DNA from: Caulobacter sp.
GTDB lineage: Bacteria > Pseudomonadota > Alphaproteobacteria > Caulobacterales > Caulobacteraceae
Direction of reading: 5' to 3'
DNA length: 62,699 nt
Assembly (NCBI GenBank): GCA_017745235.1
Contig: JAGHZU010000022.1
Coordinates: 1-62,699, forward strand
Shown: piece after piece, positions 26,000 to 34,999 of the stretch
How positions within the stretch are numbered: position 1 is the first letter of the stretch
How the letters are laid out: every line of letters starts with the position of its first letter
The notes under the pieces: generated by a model
Told to the model about the DNA's origin: nothing
What the model saw: the letters and a program-made list of their open reading frames with translations, nothing else
The model's database searches: none
Made by a program: the position numbers and the translations under genes

Positions 26000-27115
26000 G
26001 TGAGCCGGTCCGCCCAAACAGATCAGCTCCTGTCCCTGGCCCGCAGCCGCGATCCGGAAGATCGCGAACGCCTGCTGGCCGGCATCGTGGACCTGTGCGA
26101 CGCCGGCCAGGCCAAGGGCCAGCCGGCCGCGCCCGAAGTCCAGGCCCTGCTGGACTCCATCTTCATGACCCTGGTGGTCGAGGCCGAGCGCGACATTCGC
26201 GCGCGTCTGTCCGAGCGACTGGCCGACGCCGCCTGGGCTCCGCCAGCGCTCATCAACATCCTGGCGCTCGACGAAATCGAGATCGCCCGCCCGATCATCG
26301 CCCGCAGCCCGATCCTGAAGGACCACGACCTGATCCGACTGCTGGTCCAGGCCACGCTGGAGCACCAGATCGAGGTGGCGCGCCGCCCCAACCTGTCGCC
26401 CGCCGTGGTCGACGCGATCCTGGAGCGCGACGAGCCCGCCCTCTCCACGGCCCTGGCCGCCAACACCACCGCCAAGATCACGCCCGAAGGCCTGCGCCGA
26501 CTGGTGGACCAGGCGCGCGACGTGGTGGCCCTGCGCTCGCCCCTCGCCCGGCACCCGGGCCTTTCCAGCGACCTGGCCGAGCAGCTCTATCTGTGGGTGG
26601 GCCGCGCCCTGCGCGACACCCTGACCGCCCGCTTCCAACTGGACCCCGACCGGATGGCCGCCGCCATCGAGGCCTCGCTTCGCGCAGCCCATCGCGGCGC
26701 GATCAACGACGACGCGCCGGCGCTGGACAGCGGCGAGGATCGGGAGGCGATGGAGGCCGCGCTGGTCGAAAAGCTGGACGCCGCCGGCCAGTTGCGACCC
26801 GGCTACCTGCTGCGGGTGCTGCGCGAACGGCGACTGCCTCTGTTCGTCTTCGCCCTGGCGCGTCTCGGACACTTCGACGTACGTCAGGTGCGGCGCGCGA
26901 TCGACGGCAACCGGCCCGAACTGCTGGCCCTGGCCTGCTCGGCCGTGGGTATCGACCGCAGCGTCTTCCCGACCATCCTGGAACACGTGCGCCACCTGAA
27001 CGGCGGACGTCCTGGCGGCGGCCCCGAGGCGGCGCGCAAGGCCAGCGGCGCCTTCGGACCGTTCGCACCCGACATCGCCGCCATGGCTTTCCGCCAGGCG
27101 GTCGGCGCGGCCTGA
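26000..27115 (+). CDS. DUF2336 domain-containing protein
   Basis: This 371-aa protein matches the DUF2336 pattern: repeated alpha-helical, HEAT-like segments (IARPIIARSPILKDHDLIRLLVQAT, RRPNLSPAVVDAILERDEP, SPLARHPGLSSDLAEQLY). The start is a GTG with AGGAGA three to four bases upstream. DUF2336 proteins are widespread in alphaproteobacteria and their function is largely unknown. The C-terminal FDVRQVRRAIDGN and GPFAPDIAAMAFRQAV blocks are typical. A perfect palindrome lies just after its stop. Confidence 0.8.
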   Translation: MSRSAQTDQLLSLARSRDPEDRERLLAGIVDLCDAGQAKGQPAAPEVQALLDSIFMTLVVEAERDIRARLSERLADAAWAPPALINILALDEIEIARPIIARSPILKDHDLIRLLVQATLEHQIEVARRPNLSPAVVDAILERDEPALSTALAANTTAKITPEGLRRLVDQARDVVALRSPLARHPGLSSDLAEQLYLWVGRALRDTLTARFQLDPDRMAAAIEASLRAAHRGAINDDAPALDSGEDREAMEAALVEKLDAAGQLRPGYLLRVLRERRLPLFVFALARLGHFDVRQVRRAIDGNRPELLALACSAVGIDRSVFPTILEHVRHLNGGRPGGGPEAARKASGAFGPFAPDIAAMAFRQAVGAA

Positions 27116-27135
27116 CGCGCATTCCCGGACGCCGC

Positions 27136-27155
27136 TGTCAAACCGAGGTTTGACA
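27136..27155. promoter_or_regulatory. Perfect palindrome between DUF2336 gene and nadK
   Basis: TGTCAAACC (27136-27144), GA, then GGTTTGACA (27147-27155): a perfect 9-base inverted repeat with a two-base centre. There is no T run after it, so it may be an operator rather than a terminator; a tight hairpin is also possible. The gene nadK begins 30 bases downstream. Confidence 0.5.
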
Positions 27156-27184
27156 AGGCTTCGCCGATCCAGCCTCTTGGCGTC

Positions 27185-27967
27185 ATGTTCCAGGCCACGC
27201 CCTTCGTGACTCGTCTGACCTTCAAGGCCAGTGACCGCCCTGAGGCGCTGGAGGCCATGGAACGGCTGCGCGCCCGCTATGGGGACGTCGGCGACGACGC
27301 GGCCCAGGTGATCGTGGCCCTGGGCGGCGACGGCTTCATGCTGGAGACCCTGCACGAGACCATCCGGAACGGCACGCCGATCTATGGCATGAACCGGGGC
27401 TCGGTCGGCTTCCTGATGAACGAGTACAGCGAGGACGACCTGCTGGAACGGATCAACGCCGCCGAGCGCGCGGTCATCCGTCCTCTGGTGATGGTGGCCA
27501 TCGACGCCAATCGCAAGCAGCACCGCGCCCTGGCCATCAACGAGGTCTCGCTGCTGCGCCAGACCCGTCAGACCGCCAAGCTGCGCATCAGCATCGACGG
27601 CAAGGTGCGCATGGGCGAGCTGATCTGCGACGGCGCCCTGCTGGCCACCCCTGCCGGCTCGACCGCCTACAACCTGTCGGCGCACGGACCGATCATCCCC
27701 ATCGGCGCCCAGGTCCTGGCGCTGACGCCCATCAGCGCCTTCCGCCCCCGCCGCTGGCGGGGCGCGCTTTTGCCGCAGACCGCAAGGGTGACCTTCGAGG
27801 TCCTTGAGTGCGATAAACGTCCGGTAAGCGCCGTGGCCGACAACTTCGAAGTCCGCGACGTGGTCGAGGTGCATATCGCCGAAGACAGCAGCACCACTCT
27901 CTCGATGCTGTTCGACGCGGGGCGCAGCCTGGAAGAACGCGTACTGACCGAGCAGTTCTCGGCCTGA
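27185..27967 (+). CDS. nadK: NAD kinase
   Basis: The 260-aa NAD kinase makes NADP+ from NAD+ and ATP. The GGDG motif is in [16 protein letters not shown] (about residue 44). NAD-binding NEVSLLR and the loop [18 protein letters not shown] follow. The length fits the short alphaproteobacterial type. The palindrome before it could regulate it. The Hpt gene follows by 121 bases on the same strand. Confidence 0.95.
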   Translation: MFQATPFVTRLTFKASDRPEALEAMERLRARYGDVGDDAAQVIVALGGDGFMLETLHETIRNGTPIYGMNRGSVGFLMNEYSEDDLLERINAAERAVIRPLVMVAIDANRKQHRALAINEVSLLRQTRQTAKLRISIDGKVRMGELICDGALLATPAGSTAYNLSAHGPIIPIGAQVLALTPISAFRPRRWRGALLPQTARVTFEVLECDKRPVSAVADNFEVRDVVEVHIAEDSSTTLSMLFDAGRSLEERVLTEQFSA

Positions 27968-28088
27968 TTACTCCCCACCGATTGGTCATGCCTGTCGGGG
28001 TGTGGTGGTCAGGGAAGAAACGGGCGTCTCATCTAATATTAACGCCTTCGATTTTACATTTGGGTCCAGTGCCCATGGGGAGGCGTCC

Positions 28089-28571
28089 GTGACCAACAAA
28101 ATCGCCGCGGAAGTAATTCAGGTTCCCAACATGCTCAAGCTCAAGGTCGGTGGACGGGGCGGGATCGACATGGCGGCGATCGCCAAGGCCGAAGCCGCGC
28201 TGAAAAGCCTGTCGGGCAACTTCGCCCAGTGGCTGAACGACGAGATCGTCAAGCTGGAGGCCGCGCGACAAGACGTGCGGACCCAGGGCATGACCGCCCA
28301 GACCGTCGAGACCCTGTACCTCCGCGCCCACGACCTGAAGGGCCTGGGCGCCACCTACGAATTCCCGCTAATCACGCGGCTGGCCGGCTCGCTGTGCAAG
28401 CTGATCGACGATCCGGCCACCCGCTTGGCCGCGCCGATGTTCCTGGTCGACGCCCACATCGACGCGATCAAGGCCTGCGTCCGCGACGACATCAAGGTCG
28501 ACACCCATCCGGTGGGCAAGGTCCTGGCCAGCGAACTGGAAGCCAAGGTCGCCGAACACCTGGCCAACTGA
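28089..28571 (+). CDS. Histidine phosphotransfer (Hpt) domain protein
   Basis: This 160-aa protein carries an Hpt-type helical bundle with the phosphorylatable His81 in LYLRAHDLKGLGATYEFPL. Such proteins relay phosphate between receiver domains, and single-domain Hpts are part of Caulobacter cell-cycle phosphorelays. Which relay cannot be told from sequence. The GTG at 28089 is chosen because GGGGAGG lies about five bases upstream, while the ATG at 28002 extends through an AT-rich leader. A Rho-independent terminator follows at 28601. It is probably soluble. Confidence 0.82.
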   Translation: MTNKIAAEVIQVPNMLKLKVGGRGGIDMAAIAKAEAALKSLSGNFAQWLNDEIVKLEAARQDVRTQGMTAQTVETLYLRAHDLKGLGATYEFPLITRLAGSLCKLIDDPATRLAAPMFLVDAHIDAIKACVRDDIKVDTHPVGKVLASELEAKVAEHLAN

Positions 28572-28600
28572 TCGAGCCGGACAGGACCCGAACGAAATGC

Positions 28601-28626
28601 GCCCCGGCTCCGGCCGGGGCTTTTTT
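28601..28626 (+). terminator. Rho-independent terminator after the Hpt gene
   Basis: GCCCCGG, a six-base loop region, CCGGGGC, then six T. It lies 30 bases after the Hpt stop and before the methyltransferase gene. Confidence 0.85.
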
Positions 28627-28674
28627 CTGCGCCCTGCCCGCCCCATCTCCCGGTGCGGAGATCGGGAAACGCGC

Positions 28675-29514
28675 ATGCTCGAACAGGAACCCAGCCGCAC
28701 CGCCTGGATGGCCGCCACGCATCGGGCGGCGCATCAGGTGCTGGAGCGGGGCTTCATCTTTCGCGATCCCCTGGCCTTGACCGTCCTGGGCCTCGACGCC
28801 GAAACGGTGGCTTCCGAGGCGCGGGCTCATCCTGAGCGGCGAGGCATGCGGATGTTCATCGCCGCCCGCGCCCACCTGGCCGAAACCGCCCTGGCCGAGA
28901 GCGTCGCGCAGCGCGGCGTGACCCAACTGGTCGTGCTGGGGGCCGGGCTCGACACCTTCGCCTATCGCAATCCGCTGGCCGGACGCCTGAAGGTGTTCGA
29001 AGTCGACCATCCCGCCACCCAGGCCTGGAAGCGCCGTCGCCTGGCCGAGGTCGGCGTCACGCCGCCGACGGACATGGCCTACGCTCCGGTCGATTTCGAG
29101 CGCGACGTCCTGGTCGATCGCCTGGTTGCGGCGGGCTTCGATCCGGCCCGGCGCAGCTTCTTCATGTGGCTGGGCGTCGTGCCCTATCTGACGTCGCGGG
29201 CGGTGGGCGACACGCTGGCGACGATCGGCGCCCTGCCCGGCGGGGCCGAGGTCGTGTTCGACTACGCCGAACCGCCGAACGCCTTGTCGGACGACGCCCG
29301 CGCGGCTCACCTGGTCCGGGCCCAGCGGGTGGCGGCCATTGGCGAACCCTGGCTGAGCTATTTCGACCCGCCGGCCCTGAGCGCCCTGCTGAACGGATAC
29401 GGCTTCGCCAAGGTCGAGGACCTGGGACCGCCGGCTCTGGCGGCGCGCTACTGGCCCGCCGCCGGCCGCGTCCCCGAGCGCGGCGGCCATGTCGTGCTGG
29501 CGTCCACGCCCTAG
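28675..29514 (+). CDS. SAM-dependent methyltransferase, TIGR00027/LCM-like
   Basis: The 279-aa protein has the leucine carboxyl methyltransferase-like fold: N-terminal EPSRTAWMAATHRAAHQVL, then the SAM motif VVLGAGLDTFAYR (about residue 85) and the acidic strand FEVDHPATQAWKRR. The C-terminal ALSALLNGYGFAKVEDLG is typical. The family methylates unknown small molecules. The start at 28675 is preferred over 28597, which lies inside the terminator. It is convergent with the downstream oxidase gene with a 13-base gap. Confidence 0.8.
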   Translation: MLEQEPSRTAWMAATHRAAHQVLERGFIFRDPLALTVLGLDAETVASEARAHPERRGMRMFIAARAHLAETALAESVAQRGVTQLVVLGAGLDTFAYRNPLAGRLKVFEVDHPATQAWKRRRLAEVGVTPPTDMAYAPVDFERDVLVDRLVAAGFDPARRSFFMWLGVVPYLTSRAVGDTLATIGALPGGAEVVFDYAEPPNALSDDARAAHLVRAQRVAAIGEPWLSYFDPPALSALLNGYGFAKVEDLGPPALAARYWPAAGRVPERGGHVVLASTP

Positions 29515-29527
29515 GACCGTCCCTCGG

Positions 29528-30931
29528 TCAGACCCCGAACAATCCCTTCAGGTAGGGGTTGAGCATCCGCCCTTCGGGATCCAGAGCCGCCCGCACCTTC
29601 AGGAAATCGTTCCAGCGCGGATAGAGCGCCGCCAACTGGTCGCCGGCCAGGGTGTGCAGTTTCCCCCAGTGAGGCCGCCCTCCGTAACGGCGGAAGATCG
29701 GCTCGATCAGGGTGTAGAGGAAGGCGAAGTCGTCCTTGTAGTAGGCATGGACGGCGATCGAACCCCGCGGTTCGCCCTGGAACGGCGACAGCCAGGCGTC
29801 GTCCGGATGGATGCGCCGGCACTCGATCGGGAAGAAGACGTCGGGACGATGCTTCTCGATCGTGGCCACGACCTCGGCCAGGGCCTTCAGCTGGACGGCG
29901 GCCGGCAGGTGGAACTCCATCTCGTTGAAGCGCACCGGGCGTTCGGTGGACAACAGCTTCCAGCCCTCGTCGATCGCGGTCTCCGGCTTGGCCCCGCCCA
30001 GCAGGGCGCGGGCGGCGGCCTTGCGCACCGGCGTGGCGAAGCCCAGCAGGTTGCGCAGCCCCTTCAGGGCGTCGAGGAAGGCCGTGTCCTGATCGGGACC
30101 TCGTGGCAGCGCCGGCTTGTCGGTCTCGTCGTGGCTGATGTTGGCCGCCATGCCTGTGAAGGGCACGGCGTAGAACTCGAAGTTGCGGTGGGCCGCCCAG
30201 CGCGCCTCGGCCTTGGCCAAGGCGTCCTCGAGCGGCTCGATCCAGACATGGCGCTCCAGCCGACGATTGGCCGTGGTCTTCAGGCGCACCTGGGTCACCA
30301 CGCCCAGACTGCCCAGCGCGACCTTGGCGGCGTTGAAGATGTCGGGCTCGCGTTCGGCGTCGCAGTCGATCACCTTGCCGGCCGGCGTCACCAGTCGCAG
30401 GGCCGTGACGTCGCCGTGCAGGGCCTTCAGGGTCACGCCCGTGCCATGGGTGGCGGTGGCCAGGGCGCCGGCCAGGGACTGCTTGTTGATGTCGGGCAGG
30501 TTGGCCATGGCCCGGCCATGCTCGGCCAGGGCCGGGCCCAGGGCGCCCAGGCGCGTGCCGGCCCGCACGATGACCTCGTCGCCTTCCCAGCCGACGACGC
30601 CGGACAGGGAGTCCAGGGAAACCAGGGTCCCGTTGGTGGGCGCCAGGGCGGTGAACGAGTGCCCCGCTCCGACGGGGCGGATCGGGGCGACGGCGGTCTT
30701 CAGCGCCAGGGCCAGCTCGCCTTCGTCCTTCGGGGCCAGGCGGGCTTGGGGATAGGCGTGCTGCACGCCGGACCAGTTGCGCCAGAGCAAGTGTCCCTGG
30801 CCGTCGGTGCTGGGCGGCGCGGGCGGTTCCGGCTTGTCGCCCGTCGCCACCACGTAGCCGCCGCCGACCGCCGCCGCCGCGCCGAGGCCGACGCCTCCCG
30901 CCAGAAGCGCACCGCGCCTGGAGACCTTCAT
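29528..30931 (-). CDS. FAD-dependent D-arabinono-1,4-lactone oxidase-like, Tat-exported
   Basis: This 467-aa flavoprotein has a twin-arginine-like signal (KVSRRGALLAGG, about residues 2-13) and a hydrophobic core up to residue 29. The FAD_binding_4 domain follows (AVAPIRPVGAGHSFTALAP), with the ALO domain at the C-terminus (FPIECRRIHPDDAWLSPFQG, YGGRPHWGKLHTLAGDQL). The HWGK motif binds flavin in this family. Members oxidise aldonolactones and reduce oxygen or another acceptor. It lies directly after the cytochrome c gene (gap 14), which could accept its electrons (inference). Confidence 0.87.
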   Translation of the reverse strand: MKVSRRGALLAGGVGLGAAAAVGGGYVVATGDKPEPPAPPSTDGQGHLLWRNWSGVQHAYPQARLAPKDEGELALALKTAVAPIRPVGAGHSFTALAPTNGTLVSLDSLSGVVGWEGDEVIVRAGTRLGALGPALAEHGRAMANLPDINKQSLAGALATATHGTGVTLKALHGDVTALRLVTPAGKVIDCDAEREPDIFNAAKVALGSLGVVTQVRLKTTANRRLERHVWIEPLEDALAKAEARWAAHRNFEFYAVPFTGMAANISHDETDKPALPRGPDQDTAFLDALKGLRNLLGFATPVRKAAARALLGGAKPETAIDEGWKLLSTERPVRFNEMEFHLPAAVQLKALAEVVATIEKHRPDVFFPIECRRIHPDDAWLSPFQGEPRGSIAVHAYYKDDFAFLYTLIEPIFRRYGGRPHWGKLHTLAGDQLAALYPRWNDFLKVRAALDPEGRMLNPYLKGLFGV

Positions 30932-30945
30932 GCGCTTCCCCTCGC

Positions 30946-31302
30946 CTATCTCGCGGGGTCTTCGCGCCCCGCCATGAAGCGTATGAGAGCTTTGAAATCG
31001 TCCGGGTTGCAAGAGGCGCACTGCCCCCCCGCGGGCATGGCGCCGAAGCCCTGGATGGCGTGGTCCAGCAGGAGGCTTTCGCCCTGCTTCCAGCGCACGT
31101 CCCAGGCCGCGCGGTCGTGGACCAGGGGCGCGCCCGTGCCGGGGATCGCGTGGCAGGCCTTGCAGGATTCGCCGTAAAGCGAAGCCAGACGCGCGTCGGC
31201 CGGGGCCAGGGCCAGGGCTTCCTCGGCGGTCGGTGCGGGCGGAGCCGGCTTGGAGCAGGCCGCCAGGCCTGCGACGAGAACCAGGGCGACCAGCGTACGC
31301 AT
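30946..31302 (-). CDS. Lipoprotein cytochrome c (c5-like)
   Basis: This 118-aa protein has a lipobox VAGLAACSKPA (Cys at about residue 16), a Pro/Ala linker and a single heme site CKACH (about residue 49). A probable Met ligand sits in GFGAMPAGGQCASC, close to cytochrome c5. It is probably anchored in a membrane facing the periplasm. Its ATG overlaps the folD stop by one base as TGATG (31302), so translation is coupled with folD. It probably hands electrons from the neighbouring flavin oxidase to the respiratory chain (inference). Confidence 0.85.
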   Translation of the reverse strand: MRTLVALVLVAGLAACSKPAPPAPTAEEALALAPADARLASLYGESCKACHAIPGTGAPLVHDRAAWDVRWKQGESLLLDHAIQGFGAMPAGGQCASCNPDDFKALIRFMAGREDPAR

Positions 31303-32180
31303 CAATCGGCGATCCCGTTGAGACGCTTGGCGGCGGTGACCGTGTTGGCCAGCAGCATGGCGATGGTCATGGGCCCCACCCCGCCCGGCACCGGCGTGAT
31401 CGCCGAGGCCACGGCCTTGGCCTCCTCGAAGTCGACGTCGCCCACCAGGCGGGTCTTGCCGTCGTCCTTGGGGATGCGGTTGACGCCCACGTCGATGACC
31501 ACCGCGCCCGGCTTGATCCAGTCGCCCTTGACCATCTGCGGTCGGCCGACGGCGGCCACCAGGATGTCAGCTTCGCGGCAGACAGCCGGCAGGTCCTGGG
31601 TGCGGGAATGGGCGATGGTCACCGTGCAGTCGGCGGCCAGCAGCAACTGGGCCATCGGCTTGCCCATCAGGTTCGAGCGACCGATCACCACCGCACGCTT
31701 GCCGCGCAGGTCGCCGACGACGTCCTTGAGCAGCAGCATGCAGCCCGCCGGGGTGCAGGCGGTCAGGGCCGGCAGGCCGCTGGCCAGGCGGCCGGCGTTG
31801 GTTACGGTCAGGCCGTCGACGTCCTTGTCGGGCGAAATCGCCGCCACGATGGTGTTCTGGCTCATGTGGTCGGGCACGGGAAACTGGACCAGCACGCCGT
31901 GAATGGCCGGGTCGTCGTTCAGGCGCTCGACCAGCGACAGAAGCTCGGCCTGCGTCGTCTCCGCCGGGAGGCGATGGGTCTCGGAATGCATGCCGGCGGC
32001 CAGGGTCTGCTCGCCCTTGCTGCGCACATAGACCTGGCTGGCGGGGTCCTCGCCGACGAGCACCACGGCCAGGCCCGGCGTCAGGCCGTGCTCGGCTTTC
32101 AGGCGCGCGACCTCGGCCGTCACGTCCTCGCGAAGCTTGGCCGCATAGGCCTTGCCGTCGATGATTCCAGCTTGCGACAT
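31302..32180 (-). CDS. folD: Bifunctional methylenetetrahydrofolate dehydrogenase/cyclohydrolase
   Basis: The 292-aa FolD interconverts 5,10-methylene-THF, 5,10-methenyl-THF and 10-formyl-THF in one-carbon metabolism, using NADP+. Motifs are [14 protein letters not shown] (catalytic region), [22 protein letters not shown] and the C-terminal [16 protein letters not shown]. The start at 32180 has GGGAG six bases upstream; another ATG lies two codons earlier. It is divergent from crtY over 120 bases. Its coupling with the cytochrome c gene below is unusual for a folate gene. Confidence 0.95.
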   Translation of the reverse strand: MSQAGIIDGKAYAAKLREDVTAEVARLKAEHGLTPGLAVVLVGEDPASQVYVRSKGEQTLAAGMHSETHRLPAETTQAELLSLVERLNDDPAIHGVLVQFPVPDHMSQNTIVAAISPDKDVDGLTVTNAGRLASGLPALTACTPAGCMLLLKDVVGDLRGKRAVVIGRSNLMGKPMAQLLLAADCTVTIAHSRTQDLPAVCREADILVAAVGRPQMVKGDWIKPGAVVIDVGVNRIPKDDGKTRLVGDVDFEEAKAVASAITPVPGGVGPMTIAMLLANTVTAAKRLNGIAD

Positions 32181-32300
32181 CGCCATCTCCCGTTTGGTCG
32201 TGGGTAGCCGGTACGTTTTGTCGGCGCAACGGCGCCGGCATGTCATTTTCGTTCAGCGAACCCTGGCGTCCCGTCGCGCCAATCATGCTAGAGCCGAAGC

Positions 32301-33488
32301 ATGGCAGCCGCGTTCGCGACCCAACGCGCCGACGTCGTCCTGGTGGGCGGCGGTCTGGCCAACAGCCTGATCGCGCTGCGGCTCAAGAGCCTGCGGCCTG
32401 CGCTCCGCGTCGTGATGCTGGAGCGCGAGCGGAGGATCGGCGGCGAGCACACCTGGTGCCACTTCGCCACCGACGTCGACGCCGCCCTGGCCGGCTGGCT
32501 GCGCCCCCTGATCGTCCACCGCTGGGCGGGTTATTCAGTGCGCTTCCCCGAACACCAGCGAGAGCTGTCCACCCCCTATCTGGCTATCACTTCCGAGCGC
32601 CTGCACCAGGTGACCAGCGCGGCCCTCGGCGCGGACGCGCTGCTGGGCGTGACCGTGGCCGACGTGACCCCCCACCAGGTGACCCTGGCCGATGGCCGCA
32701 CGATCGTGGCCGGCGCGGTGATCGACGGCCGGGGACCGCGCAAGAGCCGCGCCCTGGCGCTGGGTTACCAGAAGTTCGTCGGACAGGGCGTTCGCTTGGC
32801 CGCGCCCCACGGCCTGACCCGCCCGATCGTGATGGACGCCACCGTCGCCCAGCATGACGGCTATCGCTTCGTCTACGTCCTGCCTCTGGACGCCACGCGG
32901 CTGCTGATCGAGGACACCCGCTACAGCGACGGACCAGGCCTGGACCGTCCTGCGCTGCGCCGCGACATCGCCGACTACGCCAAGGCCCAGGGCTGGGCCA
33001 TCGCCCAGGTCGAGCGCGAAGAGGAAGGCGTGCTGCCCATCGCCCTGGGCGGAGACATCGACGCCTACTGGAAGGAAGCCCGCTCGCAGGTGGCCGAGGT
33101 GGGACTGCGCGCGGCGCTGTTCCAGCCGACGACCGGTTACTCCCTGCCCGACGCCGCCCGGCTGGCCGAGGCCGTGGCCGCCCTGCCCCGCATCAACAGC
33201 GCCAGCGTCCGCGCGTGCGTCGAGGCCCAGTCCAAGACGGCCTGGCGGCGGCGGCGCTTCCTGCGCCTGCTGAACCGCATGCTGTTCCGGGCCTGCGCGC
33301 CGACCGAGCGCTACAAGGTGCTTGAGCGTTTCTACCGGCTGCCGGCCGGACTGATTCAACGATTCTACGCCGCGCGCCTGACCCGCTGGGACAAGGCGCG
33401 CATCCTGATCGGCAAGCCGCCGGTGCCGATTTCGGCGGCTATGCGGTGTATCGACGAAAGCTCGGTGTTCGAGGAACGGGAAGCATGA
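32301..33488 (+). CDS. crtY: Lycopene beta-cyclase
   Basis: This 395-aa flavoenzyme closes both ends of lycopene to give beta-carotene. The N-terminal FAD/NAD motif is DVVLVGGGLANSLIALRL, and the family block ERRIGGEHTWCHF follows (about residue 40). RGPRKSRALALGYQKFVGQ and the C-terminal PTTGYSLPDAARLAE also fit CrtY. It starts the crtYIB operon; its stop overlaps the crtI start as ATGA (33485-33488). The upstream region shared with folD should hold the promoter. Confidence 0.94.
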   Translation: MAAAFATQRADVVLVGGGLANSLIALRLKSLRPALRVVMLERERRIGGEHTWCHFATDVDAALAGWLRPLIVHRWAGYSVRFPEHQRELSTPYLAITSERLHQVTSAALGADALLGVTVADVTPHQVTLADGRTIVAGAVIDGRGPRKSRALALGYQKFVGQGVRLAAPHGLTRPIVMDATVAQHDGYRFVYVLPLDATRLLIEDTRYSDGPGLDRPALRRDIADYAKAQGWAIAQVEREEEGVLPIALGGDIDAYWKEARSQVAEVGLRAALFQPTTGYSLPDAARLAEAVAALPRINSASVRACVEAQSKTAWRRRRFLRLLNRMLFRACAPTERYKVLERFYRLPAGLIQRFYAARLTRWDKARILIGKPPVPISAAMRCIDESSVFEEREA

Positions 33489-34999
33489 CGCAACAGACCG
33501 TGCAGGCCAAGCCGAAGGCCGCCGTGATCGGGGCCGGGTTCGGGGGGCTGGCCCTGGCGATCCGCCTGCAGTCGTCAGGGTTCGACGTCACCGTGTTCGA
33601 GGGGCGCGAGAAGCCCGGCGGCCGGGCCTATGTCTGGCACGACGAGGGCTTCACCTTCGACGCCGGCCCCACGGTCGTCACCGATCCCGACTGCCTGAAG
33701 GCCCTGTTCGAACTGTCGGGACGCCGGATCGAGGACTATGTCGAGTTGTTGCCTGTCGATCCCTTCTACCGGCTGATGTGGGAGGACGGCGACGTCTTCG
33801 ACTACGTCAACGACCAGGAAGGCCTGGACCGCCAGATCGCCGCCCGCAACCCGGACGACGTGGAGGGCTATCGCCGCTTTCACGCCTATTCCGAGGAGCT
33901 GTACCAGAAGGGCTATGTCGAACTGGGCGCCGTGCCGTTCCTCGACATCGGCTCGATGCTGAGCTCGGCCCCCGCCCTGATGAAGCTGCAGGCCTGGCGC
34001 AGCGTCTATGACAAGGTCGCCGGCTTCGTGAAGGACGAGCACGTGCGCCAGGCGCTGTCGTTCCACAGCCTGCTGGTGGGCGGCAGCCCCTTCGCCACCT
34101 CGTCGATCTACGCCCTGATCCACGCGCTGGAGCGGCGCGGCGGCGTGTGGTTCCCGCGCGGCGGCACCCACGCCCTGATCCGGGCGCTGGCGAAGCTGTT
34201 CGAGGATTTGGGCGGCGCGATCCATCTGAGCGCGCCAGTGCGCAAGATCGTCACCCAGGGCGGCCGCGTGACCGGCGTGGTCCGGGCCGACGGCCAGTTC
34301 GAAGCCTTCGACACCGTCGCCTCCAACGCCGACGTCATGCACACCTATCGCCACCTGCTGGCCGATGACCCGCGCGGAACCAAGGTGGGCAAGGCCCTGG
34401 AGGCCAAGCGCTGGAGCCCATCGCTGTTCGTGGTCTATTTCGGCCTGAAGCGAGAGCATCCCGAGATCCGCCACCACACGATCTGCTTCGGCAACCGTTA
34501 TCGCGAGCTGATCGGCGAGATCTACGGCAAGAACGGCCTGGCCGACGACTTCTCGCTGTACCTGCACCATCCCACCGCCAGCGACCCGACCATGGCGCCG
34601 GAGGGTTGCTCGGCCTTCTACGCCCTGTCGCCCGTCCCCAACCTGAAGACGGCGGACATCGACTGGTCGGTGGAGGGACCCAAGTATCGCGACCGGATCC
34701 TGGCCTATCTGGAAAAGCACTACATTCCGGGGCTCTCGGCCGACTTGGTCACCAGCCGGTTCATCACCCCGGACGACTTCGTGACCGACCTCAACGCCTG
34801 GAAGGGCGCGGCCTTCTCGCTGGAGCCGATCCTGACCCAGAGCGCCTTCTTCCGCACCCATAACCGCGACGACGTGATCCCCAACCTTTATTTCGTAGGG
34901 GCCGGGACCCATCCCGGCGCGGGCATTCCGGGCGTGGTCGGCAGCGCCAAGGCCACGGCCGGGCTGATGATCGACGACTTCCTGCCGGTGGACGCATGA
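33485..34999 (+). CDS. crtI: Phytoene desaturase
   Basis: The 504-aa CrtI converts phytoene into lycopene by successive desaturation with FAD. The dinucleotide-binding N-terminus is AAVIGAGFGGLALAIRL with EGREKPGGRA, and the C-terminal block GAGTHPGAGIPGV is the family signature. The start at 33485 is fixed by the ATGA overlap with crtY; the ATG at 33446 lies within crtY. Its stop overlaps the crtB start in the same way (34996-34999). Confidence 0.95.
   Translation: MTQQTVQAKPKAAVIGAGFGGLALAIRLQSSGFDVTVFEGREKPGGRAYVWHDEGFTFDAGPTVVTDPDCLKALFELSGRRIEDYVELLPVDPFYRLMWEDGDVFDYVNDQEGLDRQIAARNPDDVEGYRRFHAYSEELYQKGYVELGAVPFLDIGSMLSSAPALMKLQAWRSVYDKVAGFVKDEHVRQALSFHSLLVGGSPFATSSIYALIHALERRGGVWFPRGGTHALIRALAKLFEDLGGAIHLSAPVRKIVTQGGRVTGVVRADGQFEAFDTVASNADVMHTYRHLLADDPRGTKVGKALEAKRWSPSLFVVYFGLKREHPEIRHHTICFGNRYRELIGEIYGKNGLADDFSLYLHHPTASDPTMAPEGCSAFYALSPVPNLKTADIDWSVEGPKYRDRILAYLEKHYIPGLSADLVTSRFITPDDFVTDLNAWKGAAFSLEPILTQSAFFRTHNRDDVIPNLYFVGAGTHPGAGIPGVVGSAKATAGLMIDDFLPVDA

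Noticed and set aside
32181..32300. Leaderless promoter for crtY with GCTAGAG as -10 box
   Set aside because: The -10-like match is partial and no convincing -35 was found; not listed as a feature.
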